This document shows positions 43,801-54,960 of a stretch of DNA of 64,000 nt, in pieces. The position numbers and the translations under genes are program-made. Source of the stretch: Thereva unica (taxonomy: Eukaryota > Arthropoda > Insecta > Diptera > Therevidae). The notes below the pieces were generated by a model. That model saw nothing but the letters and a program-made list of their open reading frames with translations, had not been told where the DNA came from and did no database searches. Position 1 is the stretch's first letter; each line of letters opens with the position of its first letter. The stretch lies in the NCBI GenBank assembly GCA_949987705.1, contig OX465282.1, positions 5,940,501 through 6,004,500 on the forward strand. The letters are read 5' to 3'.

Positions 43801-46800
43801 AAAAAAACAAATCTTAATATATTATTTATTAATTTAAAGGCATCTGTAACAGCTGAAGGTAGTTGCATTCCGGTTACATCGAATGGTGAACGATTATCTG
43901 AAATGCTTAGGAAATTGTTTGAGCCAAATGTTTCTGGAGATGCGACTGAAGAATTTGTTAAAGCTGCTGCTAATGGATATGCTGTAAGTTTTGTACAATT
44001 TAAATATGTTTGTTTTTGAGAGAACATTGTTGCTTTCGTACATTGTGCGAGACCTAAAGACCTTTTCTGAACTCCGCTGGAATTTTCTTACAGTGGTAGC
44101 ATACTATTCCAGCGGAATCGATTACTGCGGAGTTCAGAATAGGGGTATAGTGTGATGGATGAAGGATTATCGATTGTGGATTTTCATTTTCATTACATAA
44201 ATATGAGTTATAAAGGGTAGCCACTTCCAAAAAACACCAAAAGTTGAGGAACTTAAGTAGTCAGGGAATATGTAATAAATCTGTACATTGGGAGAAGTCC
44301 TGAGAAACGCCATCTAAGATCTACGCCATGCTACCGAATCCTGCCTTACCTCTCCGAAAATGTTGATTTTACATTGGGTGACCCCTGGGTGTCCTTGTCT
44401 TTGGGGTCGTTCATTAATCAAGCCGAATCTCACCCCATCTCACGCGGGAAAAGGAGTCTCGGCAAACATCACTTAATTTTTTTCCTCAAGAAACAGTGTA
44501 AAATTGCAAGAAAACTGGGTAAAATTAGGTAAAACCTGTTTCTCCAGTAAAGACCCCGATTCACTTACAGGCCGCCAGCAGGCAGTGGCCTTACAGAGTA
44601 GGTAGGCAGAAACGCCCCGATTAGGGCCACAGATTACCCAGTCTGACTGAGGGATGTGGCATGCAAGTGACGTCATGATTCCCTACTGACGAAGACGACA
44701 GTTTAGCATAGGCGGTTCTTAATCCAACTGCAAAAATGTTCATGGTCGCAACGAAAACTCCAAGCGGCTTCAAACTCACGCCGTGAACACCCGCGATCAA
44801 GCGCGAACGCGAGTGTGGATAGTTTTTGTGCATAGTTCACGACTTGCTTTCCGTTCCGAGTGGAAAGTTAAAATTTGAAAGCAAGCAGAGCAAGAATTTA
44901 AATTCTGTATTCTCCTGCAGTCGGCTGAATTTTTGAAAGCTCACTCAGCACAGCACAACACAAATCACAGACTGCTGCGAAATCGCTTGAATCGAAAAAG
45001 TGCAAACCGGTGTTACGGGGACTTTTTGTTTTGTTGTACGCACAGAGAAACGTTTCACGCTTGCGAAATCCAGCCCCAGGTCTTTCGATGAGGGAAGAAA
45101 AACGATTATTGTGTTTGTTGTAAACGCATCAGATTCGATCACTACATGCAATGCTATAGCCGCAAGCCATGAATAGTGCCATTCCTTACCCATGGCTCTT
45201 GAACAAGAACCGCGTCCCAACCATCACCAACCAAGCCATCAGCATGCAAACGACTGCCGAGGCTGGCCAGCCGCGGACGTAAAATAAAGGCATGCCCTGT
45301 TCTTTTAGCATTATTAGCGACTTCTTGTCAATGCTTAGGGCAAAATTTTGACCGTACTGGTCCACCTTCCTTTCCACCATATACATATCCTTCACCTCAA
45401 CGGGTGGTTTTAGTTCACCATCCTAAGGAACACCCGTTTCGGTTCCTTAATATCGTTCGGGACCTAGAAGCTGTTCTTTTCGTCGATTTCTTGAAATTGC
45501 ACGATCATATCGACAACTTTGGGAGCGAGTTCTTCAACAGCATTGTCGCCAATCGGCTCGAGCACTGTTTTTGATTTCGAAGCCGACGACATACTTCTGA
45601 GAAGATCCCTCTCCTGCACAGAGTTGATGCCTATAACATCAGACCCACAAAATCCTACTGCGTCGGGTTTTTTGGTGCATAAAAGTCTCACGTGTATGGC
45701 AGGAAAGAAAAGATCTATGCTGACAGAACCTCCACATCAGGTTAAGGCATTAAACAAGTGGGTGCGCCCGGTATCTAGAGGAGATTGTTCAACAGTGTTC
45801 GACAGTACAAAAACTATCCATTGCCAGGCGGTCGACACGATCACCTTTAAATCTTGGCTTGGTATGTTTTTAAGGGTGTGCCCCCACTAACGACGTTAGT
45901 GTCGTTTGTCCAGGGGGCGCCGCGAGGAGATGAACGGTTCGATTTTGCCGATGCTTGGGTTTCAGTTTCTAGGTTACTGCCTGCTTGACGTTCAGACCGC
46001 CTGAATATGGAGATTTTAACTTTTTGGATATCAATCTATATTCGTCCCACTTCCCCACCCTCCCCCTTCCCCTTCTTTCAACGCATGTGATGAAGTGTCC
46101 AGAATAAATTTTATTTATCAAACGGATGAAGTCAAGTTCTAACTTGTGCCTAATATTCCCTCTGGTTACCCCCACCATTCTAAAAAATTGTGACTAGTCA
46201 TAAGTCACAAGCTATCGCAACTTGCGCCTACTTCTTATTTTTGTTTTTACGTCAATGTTGATCAGAAATTACGTTTACTTCGCTTCTCCGTTACTTGCTA
46301 CGTTTCATTTAGTATAGGCCATCAAGATGTGACTCATCACACACTTGCGATTACATGTGACTTGTGACTGCTTTTAGAATACGGGAGTAAAAGTAAATAC
46401 TTTTGTAATATGAACCTTTTCGTAGTTAGTCCCTGTGCTAGATTAAATTACGCTTATATTTTGTAAAATATAACAATTAAACTCTTAAATACTCTCCTCT
46501 CTATTCTAGGCAAAATGCGAAGAATATTTGAGTGGCACAGCAGCAAAAACATCAACAAGCACAACAACAGACGTTAACGGTGTATTTGCCGGACACACTG
46601 CCCTTCAAGCTGCCAGCCAAAATGGCCATATCGATGTAATACAAGTCCTCCTACGTCATAATGTCGATGTAGAAATTGAGGATAAAGATGGTGACAGAGC
46701 TGTACATCATGCGGCATTTGGTGATGAGCCTGGTGTTATAGAAATTCTAGCAAAATCTGGTGCCGATCTCAATGCACGCAATAAGCGACGTCAGACTGCT

Positions 46801-49800
46801 CTACATATAGCTGTTAATAAGGGACATATTAATGTCGTTAAAACATTGCTCTCACTTGGATGTCATACTAGCTTACAGGATTCTGAAGGTGATACTCCAT
46901 TTCATGATGCTATATCCAAGGAACATGATGAAATGTTATCATTGTTACTGGATTACGGTGCGGATATTACTTTGACTAATAATAATGGCTTTAATGCTCT
47001 ACATCATGCCGCTCTTAAAGGCAATCCAATGTAAGTATTTTTTGTCTTTTGAATTGGGAATTTTAGTTTTTTATAATTAATTTATTTTATGATAGTGCAA
47101 TGAAGGTTCTACTTACGAAAACAAATCGCCCATGGATTGTTGAAGAGAAGAAGGATGATGGCTATACGGCACTACATTTAGCTGCATTAAATAATCACGT
47201 TGAAATAGCTGAACTGCTCGTTCATACTGGCAAAGCGAATATGGATCGTCAAAATATGAACCTTCAAACAGCTCTTCACTTAGCTGTTGAGCGTCAGCAT
47301 GCTCAAATTGTTAAGTTACTCGTTCAAGAAGGGGCAAATTTAAACATTCCAGATAAGGATGGAGACACACCATTGCATGAAGCAATCCGTCATCACACCT
47401 TATCGCAATTAAAGCAACTGCAGGCTGTTGAAGGATATGGTAAACTCTTAAAGGGATTAAGGAATGCCAATGATAAGAAGGCGTCTGCATCGATTGCCTG
47501 CTTCTTGGCAGCTAATGGAGCAGATTTAAATATTAAAAATAGAAAATCACAAACGCCACTCGATTTATGCCGTGATCCGAATCTTAGTAAAACACTTGTT
47601 AAATGTTACAACGAACGAAAAACTGATTCAGAATTGCCTGAAAATGTTCCAGGCTGTAGTAGTAGCAGTAATAGTAATAGCAATAGTAATAGTAATAATA
47701 ACAATATTGGACATTGGATTGTGGCTGGTACTAGTGGTACTACAACATCAACAACAACTGCCCAAAAGAATGCTAACACGAATACGGAGAATATTGAATC
47801 TGATATAACCAAAACTAGTTCACTGGATGAATGTTTGGTATGCTCTGATCAAAAAAGGGATACAGTTTTTAAGGTATATTTATAATTGAAATATTTTTCT
47901 TTTGTGTACAATTTGTTAAAATATTTTTTCTAGCCTTGTGGTCATGTATGCTGCTGTGATGCCTGCGCACCACGAGTTAAAAAATGTCTAATTTGTCGAG
48001 AAACTGTATCATCACGAGAAAAAATTGATGAATGTTTAGTTTGTTCCGATAAACGTGCATCAATTTTCTTTAAGCCTTGTGGTCATATGGTTGCATGTGA
48101 TAATTGCTCAAGCATAATGAAAAAATGTGTACAATGTCGAACACAAATTGAGGAGATGATGCCGTTTACAGTTTGCTGTGGCGAATCCGGGACAATAGAA
48201 AAGGTATTTATAGTATAAAATCTATTTTCATTCATAATGAAGAAAAAAGAAGATTCCTTGACTTTCGAAATTAAACGGCTTCAAGTATCTCTGCTAAAGC
48301 TGATCTCCACGTAGTCACGGAAATATAAATTTCTATCTACTTGCCATGGGTTTGCTGATGACATCTGGGTCGCTGTTGTAAAGCGTGGCTCCAGAACGCA
48401 AATCTAATGCTAGCTGATCACAAAACGCAATTAGTGCTAATCAGCAAATGGAAAAAGGTGGATACGGTGAAAATAGGTCATCCGCTCCCAGCTCTAACTT
48501 ATGTATTAGGGAGTAATCATTGACCAAAGGCTCAAATTCGGGGTGCACCTTAAAAAGCTACCGCCATCAGCAGTGCAGTGGATACCGTACTACGTCCGAA
48601 GAAGCAGAATGCGTGATAGCAGGAATACGCCCCACAATTTTCCATCGGAGGCAACAGGTTGTAAGATCCGGAATATGTAAGGGGAGAGTTCAAGGAAGTG
48701 CCATGAACTCTAGGGCGCAGCCAGTCCATCCCAGTAAGGCAGAGGAGGTGGGATGAGTCTACTAGGGGCCAATGGACCCATAGACTCGTATAAATATGAA
48801 GAAGTGAGTTACTATCTCCCACAGTTCCTGTGTGGGCATGAATGTTATAGGGCATTTCTTCATCGCTTTAAATAGGACGATTCACCTTTACGCGCAGAAT
48901 GTACCCACGATAAAGAAGACCCAGATCATGTCTTTTTCAAATATCTGGGGTTTTGCGAAGCACAGTACTGTGCTGGAAGCAGTCGCTGAGTGCAGCTTAG
49001 ACCTGACACAATCCTAGGCCATATGATAAGATCGCTGGAGGTGGGGAGAATGATTTAACTTTCCTATTCTCCTCTATTCTTCAAACCAAGCTACTACTAG
49101 ACATTGCACCATGAACTGAACGACATGACGGACTGGTAGTACAAAGGGTTACACCTAAGCTTGGTTTTTTCATATAAAAAAAAAAAAAAAAAGTGGCGCA
49201 AAAGACCATCCACTAGAAGCTTAAGCATTACGAAACCCAAAGAAATAGAGAAAGGCAAAGAAATGCAAGGAGTAATAACAGCTAGAAAGACGGCTAGCAT
49301 CTTCAAGGGATCCCTTTTAATGGGATTGCTAATGGCGACAGGCTGAAACTGATGAAAGACATCTCCGACGTCCATGGTCATTAAAGACTCTTGGGTCGTG
49401 TTAATTCTTTCTCTGGAAATATCTCGCATTTTCAGATGTTAGCCGATGATGTTCAGTCGATCAACGTCCGGCTCGAAACGTTGTCAGACACTCTTGCTTC
49501 TGTTGCGATCATCTCGGGTTCCCTTATGAATAAATTCCAAGAAATTTCTTCCCAGGGCTTCAACTGTCTTTGACTCGATCGACGACATACATTCGTCGAT
49601 CCTCAAACCTGTCGCCACTTCCTCCTGCACTGTTAACTCCTTAGCTTCTCTTCATCTTATATTAGATGACATTTAAAGGAGTACGAGTACGGTACGGGGA
49701 GGGGTACGGTATAGAGAAACTGATTCGCCGGCTGTTCTATAATGGGCGGTTCGGATTCTGGACCTTGTGGCGGGTCGAGGTTGTACAACTGGTGTAAGGA

Positions 49801-51678
49801 TTCTCTCCCCCGCTGCAGGCGCCCATGGGGAAATGTCACGATTCGATTTTTTGATATTGATTTTGGTTTGTTGCCGTACAGCATCTGGTACTCGTATCTC
49901 GAAGCCGCTATCGGCCGCAACGTTATTCCAGTAAGCTTTCCATTCCGATTTCATTTTCTGTCGAACTTCTTTGTTTTGCTCGAAATCGACGTGTTTCATA
50001 CTTTTCTGCTGATCGACGAGGTCCAGAAAGCTGTCCCAGATCCATGACTGCGTCCGTTTACAAATAGACACCCCACAATGGACTCAGATAATTGCCTCTC
50101 TTCTACATCCGGTGTCGCGAGTGCCGCGAAATAGCATCGGTAGGCACGCCCAATTCTTCTTAGCTGGTGGTGCGCCGTTTTCTTCACTCTTTGTAATAGC
50201 ATCTGTAATTTCGCTCGAACAAGATAATGGTCCGATCTGCAATCGGGCACACGTACATCTCGCGCGTACATCTTTGAGCGTCAATCCGAATCTTGCGTCG
50301 ATCAAAACATAGTCTAACATCGCCGAGTCGTTGCCGAATTGATTTTTCTTGGTGAATTGGTGTTTGAGTGGATGGCGGAAGATACTGTTGTCAACAATCA
50401 AATTGTTTGACGCTGCGAATGAAAGGGGGCGAAAGTCGTTGTCGTGAATTACTCCGAATTTGGCCATCGTTCCTTCTCACCCGGTACGATCCGCACCTTA
50501 ATGGACATTAAAGTCCCCCGCGAGTGTGATTAAATCAGTTCGAGGTATCGTATCCAACATCTGTTGGAGCTGATCGTAAAATTCGTCCTTGCTCGTGTCC
50601 GTGCTGGTCTCGGTTGGCATATTAACGGATACGATATGGGTCTTGATCGTTCCACCGATGATTATAACCGCCAAAGGCTCGAATATTGAGTGGAATGCGA
50701 TAGCGGTGCTGGCAGCCCGTCGTTCGACCATAAACCCGACGCCGGCCTCGTTATTCACCACCGGAATAGTAAAGCGTCATTATTTCGTCGATTATTGGTG
50801 GGACGATCGTCGATGTCAATGGATGCAATAGCATTATTTCGTAAATAGCTAGTTCGTATATCCATGAGGTTTCTTGCCTACTTTCTTCTGTCTCCTGATT
50901 CTGGTCAATTCGGCAGGTCAACCAGCTTCCTTTGTTCACACCCTGGACTTGGGACCAGACCCAGTGTAGTAAATTAATCGGTCCGTGACGTATATTTTCC
51001 TTAAGAATCTGATCGTAGACTTCCACTCCTAGCATCATACCTATCCTCTCTACACCAATATTCCGAATAGTGCTTGCTGTCTGATAGTTCAATCCATGAT
51101 ATATAAAGCCATCAGGCAGTATCAAAGCACTGTACCTTTGAAGTCTAGTCTTACCATAAAAAATGAAGAGACGTTCTCGTACTATTAAATTTTTGTTTTT
51201 ATTATCATTTCTTTAATAAATTTTTTTCTAATTTTTTCGTTACATAAAGATACTCACTGAGATCTTAGATGATAATAAGGAAACAGCAATTCGCTGTCTT
51301 AATACATCCGGTGTCGGTGTAGCTATGAACAATACAGTACCATCTGGTACAACAAAATCAGGTGCCGTATCTACACCAAATGCAACTGTGAAAAATTTCA
51401 ATATGGATGATGTTCAGAAATTGAAGCAGCAACTTCAAGATATTAAAGAGCAGGTAACTAAACTAATTTTGCAATCTTACTTTTTACTAATTTAAATATT
51501 ACTTATTAATACTTTTTAATTTTTCTTCTTCAATCAGACAATGTGTCCTGTTTGTTTTGATCGAATAAAAAATATGGTCTTCCTTTGTGGACATGGTACA
51601 TGCCAAATGTGTGGAGATCAAATTGAAGGATGTCCAATTTGCCGAAAGACTGTTGAAAAACGCATTTTACTCTTTTAA
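37669..51678 (+). CDS. mib1: mind bomb E3 ubiquitin ligase, nine exons
   Basis: RING-type E3 ubiquitin ligase that ubiquitinates the Notch ligands Delta and Serrate and drives their endocytosis in signal-sending cells. CDS joins 37669-37839, 42627-43604, 43667-43774, 43840-43983, 46510-47030, 47096-47873, 47934-48203, 51250-51453 and 51538-51678; every junction is GT/AG and in phase, giving 1104 residues. The order is a Mib/HERC2 domain (about 38-106), ZZ zinc finger (about 113-160, CDTC...CAEC), second Mib/HERC2 domain (about 180-255), Mib repeat region (about 270-430), ankyrin repeats (about 490-810) and three RING fingers at the end. The length lies between vertebrate MIB1 and Drosophila mib. 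A Ser/Asn run separates ankyrin repeats and RINGs. Introns 1, 4 and 7 are large and transposon-filled. Identity is certain; the start ATG is the first in frame. Confidence 0.96.
39115..39235. repeat. GC-rich repeat with GCGGGA words (left)
   Basis: Several copies of a GCGGGAATCC-like word in a strongly AT-rich setting. 42405-42480 holds related CCCGCAAGCTTGCGGGATT words in inverse orientation, as if both were ends of one decayed element. Confidence 0.45.
40316..40502. mobile_element. Foldback MITE starting AAGCTGGAGATATTACAGCT
   Basis: Inverted repeats of about 37 bp per side (GCTGGAGATATTACAGCTTCC), then a second matched block TAAGCGGC / GCCGCTCTTA. 187 bp, no coding capacity, in mib intron 1. 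Confidence 0.8.
42183..42335. mobile_element. Foldback MITE starting ATTCAGGCC
   Basis: Inverted repeats of about 30 bp (ATTCAGGCC, then TCTAAACTACGCTGGA), total about 153 bp. The internal TTCTTACA-TAGC word resembles that in the element at 44060-44142, so the two are probably related. Confidence 0.78.
42627..43604 (+). CDS. mib1: mib exon 2
   Basis: 326 codons, acceptor TTTCAG. Completes Mib/HERC2 domain 1, then the ZZ zinc finger, Mib/HERC2 domain 2 and the first Mib repeats. The donor after CACTTG is GTAATA. Confidence 0.95.
43667..43774 (+). CDS. mib1: mib exon 3
   Basis: 36 codons in the Mib repeat region ([16 protein letters not shown]); introns on both sides are only 62-65 bp. Confidence 0.93.
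43840..43983 (+). CDS. mib1: mib exon 4
   Basis: 48 codons (begins ASVTAEGS, ends AAANGYA), phase 0 on both sides. Links the Mib repeats to the ankyrin region. Confidence 0.93.
44060..44142. mobile_element. Small foldback MITE (TTCTGAACTCCGC)
   Basis: Inverted TTCTGAACTCCGC ends and an inner CCGCTGGAAT / ATTCCAGCGG pair; about 80 bp in mib intron 4. Confidence 0.7.
44563..44690. repeat. Dispersed repeat family E (copy 2)
   Basis: Matches 27840-27985 in block order (GGCCTTACAGA, CCCAGTCTGACTGAGGGATG, then TGATTCCCTAC). Confidence 0.6.
45320..45480 (-). repeat. Dispersed repeat family D (copy 3)
   Basis: Matches 15730-15900 in order: CTTGTCAATGCTTAGGGCAA, TGGTCCACCTTCCT, then CGTTTCGGTTCC. 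On the minus strand it reads [17 protein letters not shown], close to the KVDQNGQTLVLSID reading of copy 1, so it once encoded protein. Confidence 0.6.
46173..46386. mobile_element. Foldback MITE (ATTCTAAAA ... TTTTAGAAT)
   Basis: Inverted ends ATTCTAAAA plus an inner GTGACTAGTCATAAGTCACA block mirrored by TGTGACTTGTGAC. About 210 bp, 120 bp before mib exon 5. Confidence 0.72.
46510..47030 (+). CDS. mib1: mib exon 5
   Basis: First part of the ankyrin repeats ([13 protein letters not shown] onward). Acceptor TTCTAG, donor GTAAGT, exits in phase 2. Confidence 0.95.
47096..47873 (+). CDS. mib1: mib exon 6
   Basis: Rest of the ankyrin repeats, then a Ser/Asn-rich low-complexity linker (47655-47704) and the first Cys pair of RING 1 ([10 protein letters not shown]). 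The donor AAG before GTATAT splits the RING. Confidence 0.94.
47934..48203 (+). CDS. mib1: mib exon 7
   Basis: Completes RING 1 ([11 protein letters not shown], then CLICRE) and encodes all of RING 2 ([10 protein letters not shown], then CVQCRT). Confidence 0.95.
48330..49195 (+). mobile_element. R1-clade LINE 3' end with poly(A)
   Basis: Reads [11 protein letters not shown] (RT catalytic motif) near 48350, then [24 protein letters not shown] and an [11 protein letters not shown] then CxxC-type tail near 48810-48920, as in R1-like elements. It ends in a poly(A) run at 49178-49192 after a CACCTAAGCTTGG tail. Frameshifts are present. Same strand as mib, in intron 7. Confidence 0.8.
49660..51125 (-). 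mobile_element. Family A non-LTR retrotransposon, endonuclease part
   Basis: Minus-strand reading gives [20 protein letters not shown], then [12 protein letters not shown] (50498-50761) and [13 protein letters not shown]...[13 protein letters not shown] then [16 protein letters not shown] (50467-50200). This is a nearly complete LINE endonuclease with the expected GDFN, LDY(V) and SDH motifs. A linker to the RT follows (50071-49673). Its linker matches 62630-62900 at nucleotide level. In mib intron 7, antisense to mib. Confidence 0.88.
51250..51453 (+). CDS. mib1: mib exon 8
   Basis: Linker with a predicted short coiled coil ([16 protein letters not shown]) before the last RING. The acceptor ACATAAAG is weak in pyrimidines close by. 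Confidence 0.9.
51538..51678 (+). CDS. mib1: mib exon 9 (RING 3 and stop)
   Basis: Encodes the C-terminal catalytic RING ([18 protein letters not shown], then CPICRKTV) ending KRILLF and TAA. Confidence 0.95.
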   Translation, partial: TMCPVCFDRIKNMVFLCGHGTCQMCGDQIEGCPICRKTVEKRILLF

Positions 51679-51841
51679 AGACAATCTCGTTTCAATGCTT
51701 ATATTATTATATATTTCTGTTATGCATAATTTTTTCCTTTATTTTAGGTTATTATATTTTTTTTTTCTTTTCTTCCTTAATTTTCTTTCAGAATAATTTT
51801 TTTTTTTAAATATGATCAATTTTAGAGATTATAGTAAATCC
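51679..51841 (+). other. mib 3' UTR (start)
   Basis: T-rich sequence after the mib stop; no AATAAA before the MITE that begins at 51845. Confidence 0.5.
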
Positions 51842-51844
51842 TTA

Positions 51845-52335
51845 AGGCCCAACTATAATGCACGTAAGAAACGCACGTCAATCGACGTGCGTAAATTTCG
51901 TCAAACGCAAAACCGACTAATTGGTTTGCGTATTGGGAGAGACTTCAAAGTTTAAAATTATTAAAATGCTTGAATATTATTCATTGACTATTAAAACTAG
52001 GCTATTAATATTTGCATATTATTAATAATCGTGTTTATTTTCAATTATAATAAATTTCTCATCAAAATCGCTATCATGTATTTGAACCACAACATTTTCC
52101 ATACTCTTTTTCCTTTAAAAACCACAAAACAACAACAAAAAATTAGCTTTCATCGATGTAACTACAAATCATCTCACAAAACTTACGTAGAGCGCGGTTC
52201 TTTTCCCATTTTTACGTTTAACGAAACTTAACGAAATAAAATATGACTGACGTACGTCCAATATGGCCGAACACATTAATTTCCATGAGAGCGCCGAGAT
52301 GACGTGCGTTTCTTACGTGCATTATAGTTGGGCCT
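51845..52335. mobile_element. Harbinger-type MITE downstream of mib
   Basis: 491 bp with perfect inverted ends of 35 bp (AGGCCCAACTATAATGCACG, then TAAGAAACGCACGTC). A TTA target duplication lies on both sides (51842-51844, 52336-52338). TTA duplications are typical of PIF/Harbinger. No transposase. Internal AATAAA at 52235-52240 could act as the mib polyadenylation signal. Confidence 0.88.
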
Positions 52336-52339
52336 TTAG

Positions 52340-52918
52340 TTTCTGAGGGAGAGGCACACATACACACACAGAAAACAATTTTACATATAATAATTGTTTT
52401 ATACTCGTAATGATTATTACTATTATTTTTTTTTAGATACGCTTTCCTCTTTCTATATCTCTAAGCTTGTAGCCTGTAACTTATTCTCTAAATCAACGTC
52501 TTTTTCTATCAATATTTTTGCTTCCCCCCCTTTTGTTTTCTTTCTCTACTTGTTATAATTGTCCTTGAGAGATTTTTTTTCTTACTTTTTTTGAGTTTGT
52601 AGCGATTTTTTTTGTTAATATTAACATAATTTCTAAAATGTCGTTAAATATTCTTGTTATCACCTTCATTTTTTTTTATTAATTAAGTATTTGATATTTT
52701 TATGGCACATTTAAGCAAAATTCTTTTTGATCAAATTAAAAATATATTAATTATAAAAATAGAGTTTAATGGAGTTTTTGTTTTGTGGATTTGTGGAGAA
52801 GCAGATGGTAGGTAATCGGGTGGTTCCTAGATTCAAAGAGTTCGGCGAGAATTACACACAAATGCCCAGCCTAGGCTCAGCGAGGTTTTATGGACAGCTG
52901 CGAAGCAGAATTTTTGTA
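52340..52918. other. AT-rich intergenic
   Basis: No feature recognised; possibly the distal 3' UTR of mib. Confidence 0.4.
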
Positions 52919-52920
52919 TC

Positions 52921-53256
52921 AGGGGCCGTATTTGGTCTCTCGAGTCGATGGATCGACTCGACAAAAAAAGCTTCTCGATTTTCTTTAAGTTTCATATTTG
53001 GTTTCACGGCCAAATCGACAGCTAAGCGCAGTCATACAAAACCATCAAATTGGGTGGTATTAATCCAAGGAAGCAAATCACGTATATTTAATTAAAATAG
53101 AAATTGTTAAAAGTTTATTGCATGCATAAATTGAGCTTTTTAATAATCGTCAAACGTCTTTATCGACACGTAAAGAGACGATATCGTGTCGCCAAATGCC
53201 AATTTTTATTTATCGACAGACGACAATGTCGACTCGAGAAACCAATAACGGCCCCA
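52921..53256. mobile_element. MITE with GGGGCCGT ends
   Basis: Inverted ends GGGGCCGT-ATTGGT-TCTCGAGTCGA on both sides (about 27 bp, few mismatches). 336 bp, no transposase; target duplication unclear. Confidence 0.72.
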
Positions 53257-53549
53257 GGTTCTGGTTGTTTATGATAGAGTATTGTTTACTTTATCTCATT
53301 AGGTTTAATGTCGGCTAGTCGGGAGGCTTTTCGGCGCTAAATGGTATAAAGCTTCCAAAACTACCATAGGATTATGTGAGTTTTTACTCGGTAATATCTC
53401 CACTTATTCAGTTTTGCTTCGTGGCTCTGGTTTAATTATTGCAATTGCCGTTCATGCTGGTTTTTTTCGCTTCTGTGGGATTCTTCCGTGGATGCTTTTC
53501 ATCGACTTTATGGGGCCGGGTTCCGCAAGCGTGAAGGAAATGAGCACGG

Positions 53550-54960
53550 TTTCTAATATGAAGCTTGTCCAGATTAACCTTCATAACGCCGAGGCTGCCT
53601 CTGAAGAAGAATATGTGGTCTCGGTACGAAGGCTGGCAGACTGATCTACTCCAGGGAGCATTACTGCCCTAGAGTAGCATTGCTCACGCGGAAAGGACAT
53701 ACCTGCCTGCCTCTTTCACAGGTCTTATCCAGAGATGTGGTGGCAGCGGAGCAGTGCTGCCCGGAGACGTAGGAATGCTTATCATAATCTCGGCCTACCT
53801 CCGTGGGAAAAGCCGGCCCCATAACTCGTTAGGAAACTTGTTAAGGCATACAGCTAGTGATTTTTTGCGACGCCAAAGCGCATCACCTTGCGTGGGGAAG
53901 CACCAATACCACTACTAGGGGCGAATACCTTCTTGAGTTCATAACTACAATTTACAGGTTACGAACCTACCTTTTCTAATGTGACTAGGCAAGAGTTATT
54001 TGACTTGCCTCTTGCAAGCACATTCAGCAGTTCCAGAATACTGAACTGGCACGTTCAAGTGAGCCATCATTGTCTGATCTTAGATAGATAGATATATGTA
54101 TGTATAACGTTTAACTTGAGAGCTTCTGCAATATCCACGGATGCATTTAGGGCAGACTGACTGGGGGGCCATCAGGTTAGGAGTCACCCACGTTGGTAAT
54201 AATTCCACCACGGAGGCCGATCTGGACCTTGTCTTTGCCAATCTGAAACGATCTCTCTTGAAAGTAGCTGCCCTGCGAAACCACGAAGTACCAACCGAAA
54301 CCTTTCTGCGAAGAAATAGACAAGCTACCAACCCCCACAAGGTTACACAAAGACTTGTCTAAGTATCATTCCAATGACATTGTCTCCCTCAAGACTTCTG
54401 AAGGGTCCTTTACGGAGAACACGAGGGGTACAATGGAGCTATTAATGAGCACTCATTTCTTGAGTTCTCAAGTAACTGACCCTGGATTGGCCTTAGAACC
54501 TAACATTGTTTTGGAGGAAGTTCTTGCCCGCCGGTCCTAGAATAGGTACAAAGGTCTGGCAAACAGGATTTTTACTGTTTGTATTGAATGGAAAGGACCA
54601 CATCTTCCTGGCTCTTCTTCAGAGAGGCTTGGAAGAGATCTTACCAACCCTTTGCCTTTGTGGCTTTGTGCTCGCCCACATTTCGAGGTGCTGGAAAGAG
54701 GCCAGAGTAGTCTTTACCTCTAAATCGGGGAGTACCATCAAAATGAAGCAAAATCCTATCGATCCATCAGCCTCTCGTCCTTACTCCTAAAAGCGATGGG
54801 GAAGGTTTTAGACAGACATATTAGAGAGGGTCTTACAGCGAACCCACTCTACTGCTTGCAATTTGGCTACTGGTCAGGCATATGCTTAAGTAGAAGCTAA
54901 AAGAATTATTATCTAAGCAGAATAGGGCTGGTATTTGATAGTGGCTATCGGTTCTGAAGG
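53550..54960 (+). mobile_element. R1-clade LINE relic (endonuclease and RT start)
   Basis: Reads MKLVQINLHNAEAASE at 53560-53610, the N-terminus of the R1-like endonuclease ORF, then EPTFSNVTRQELFDLPLAS then NWHVQVS near 53960-54060. Next come SEGSFTENTRGTMELLMSTH near 54390 and WKEARVVF, the RT start, near 54690. Frames shift repeatedly and the catalytic RT part is absent. Confidence 0.82.

Larger units (their letters stand above)
43984..46509 (+). other. mib intron 4
   Basis: Holds a small foldback, dispersed repeats E and D, and the MITE at 46173-46386. The open frames at 45519-45890 and on the opposite strand have no recognised domain. Confidence 0.55.

Noticed and set aside
45519..45890. 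123-residue ORF in mib intron 4
   Set aside because: Overlaps a frame on the other strand, no known domain, and lies beside dispersed repeat sequence.
49673..50071. 132-residue minus-strand ORF as a host gene
   Set aside because: It is the endonuclease-RT linker of a LINE; the same linker occurs at 62530-62900.
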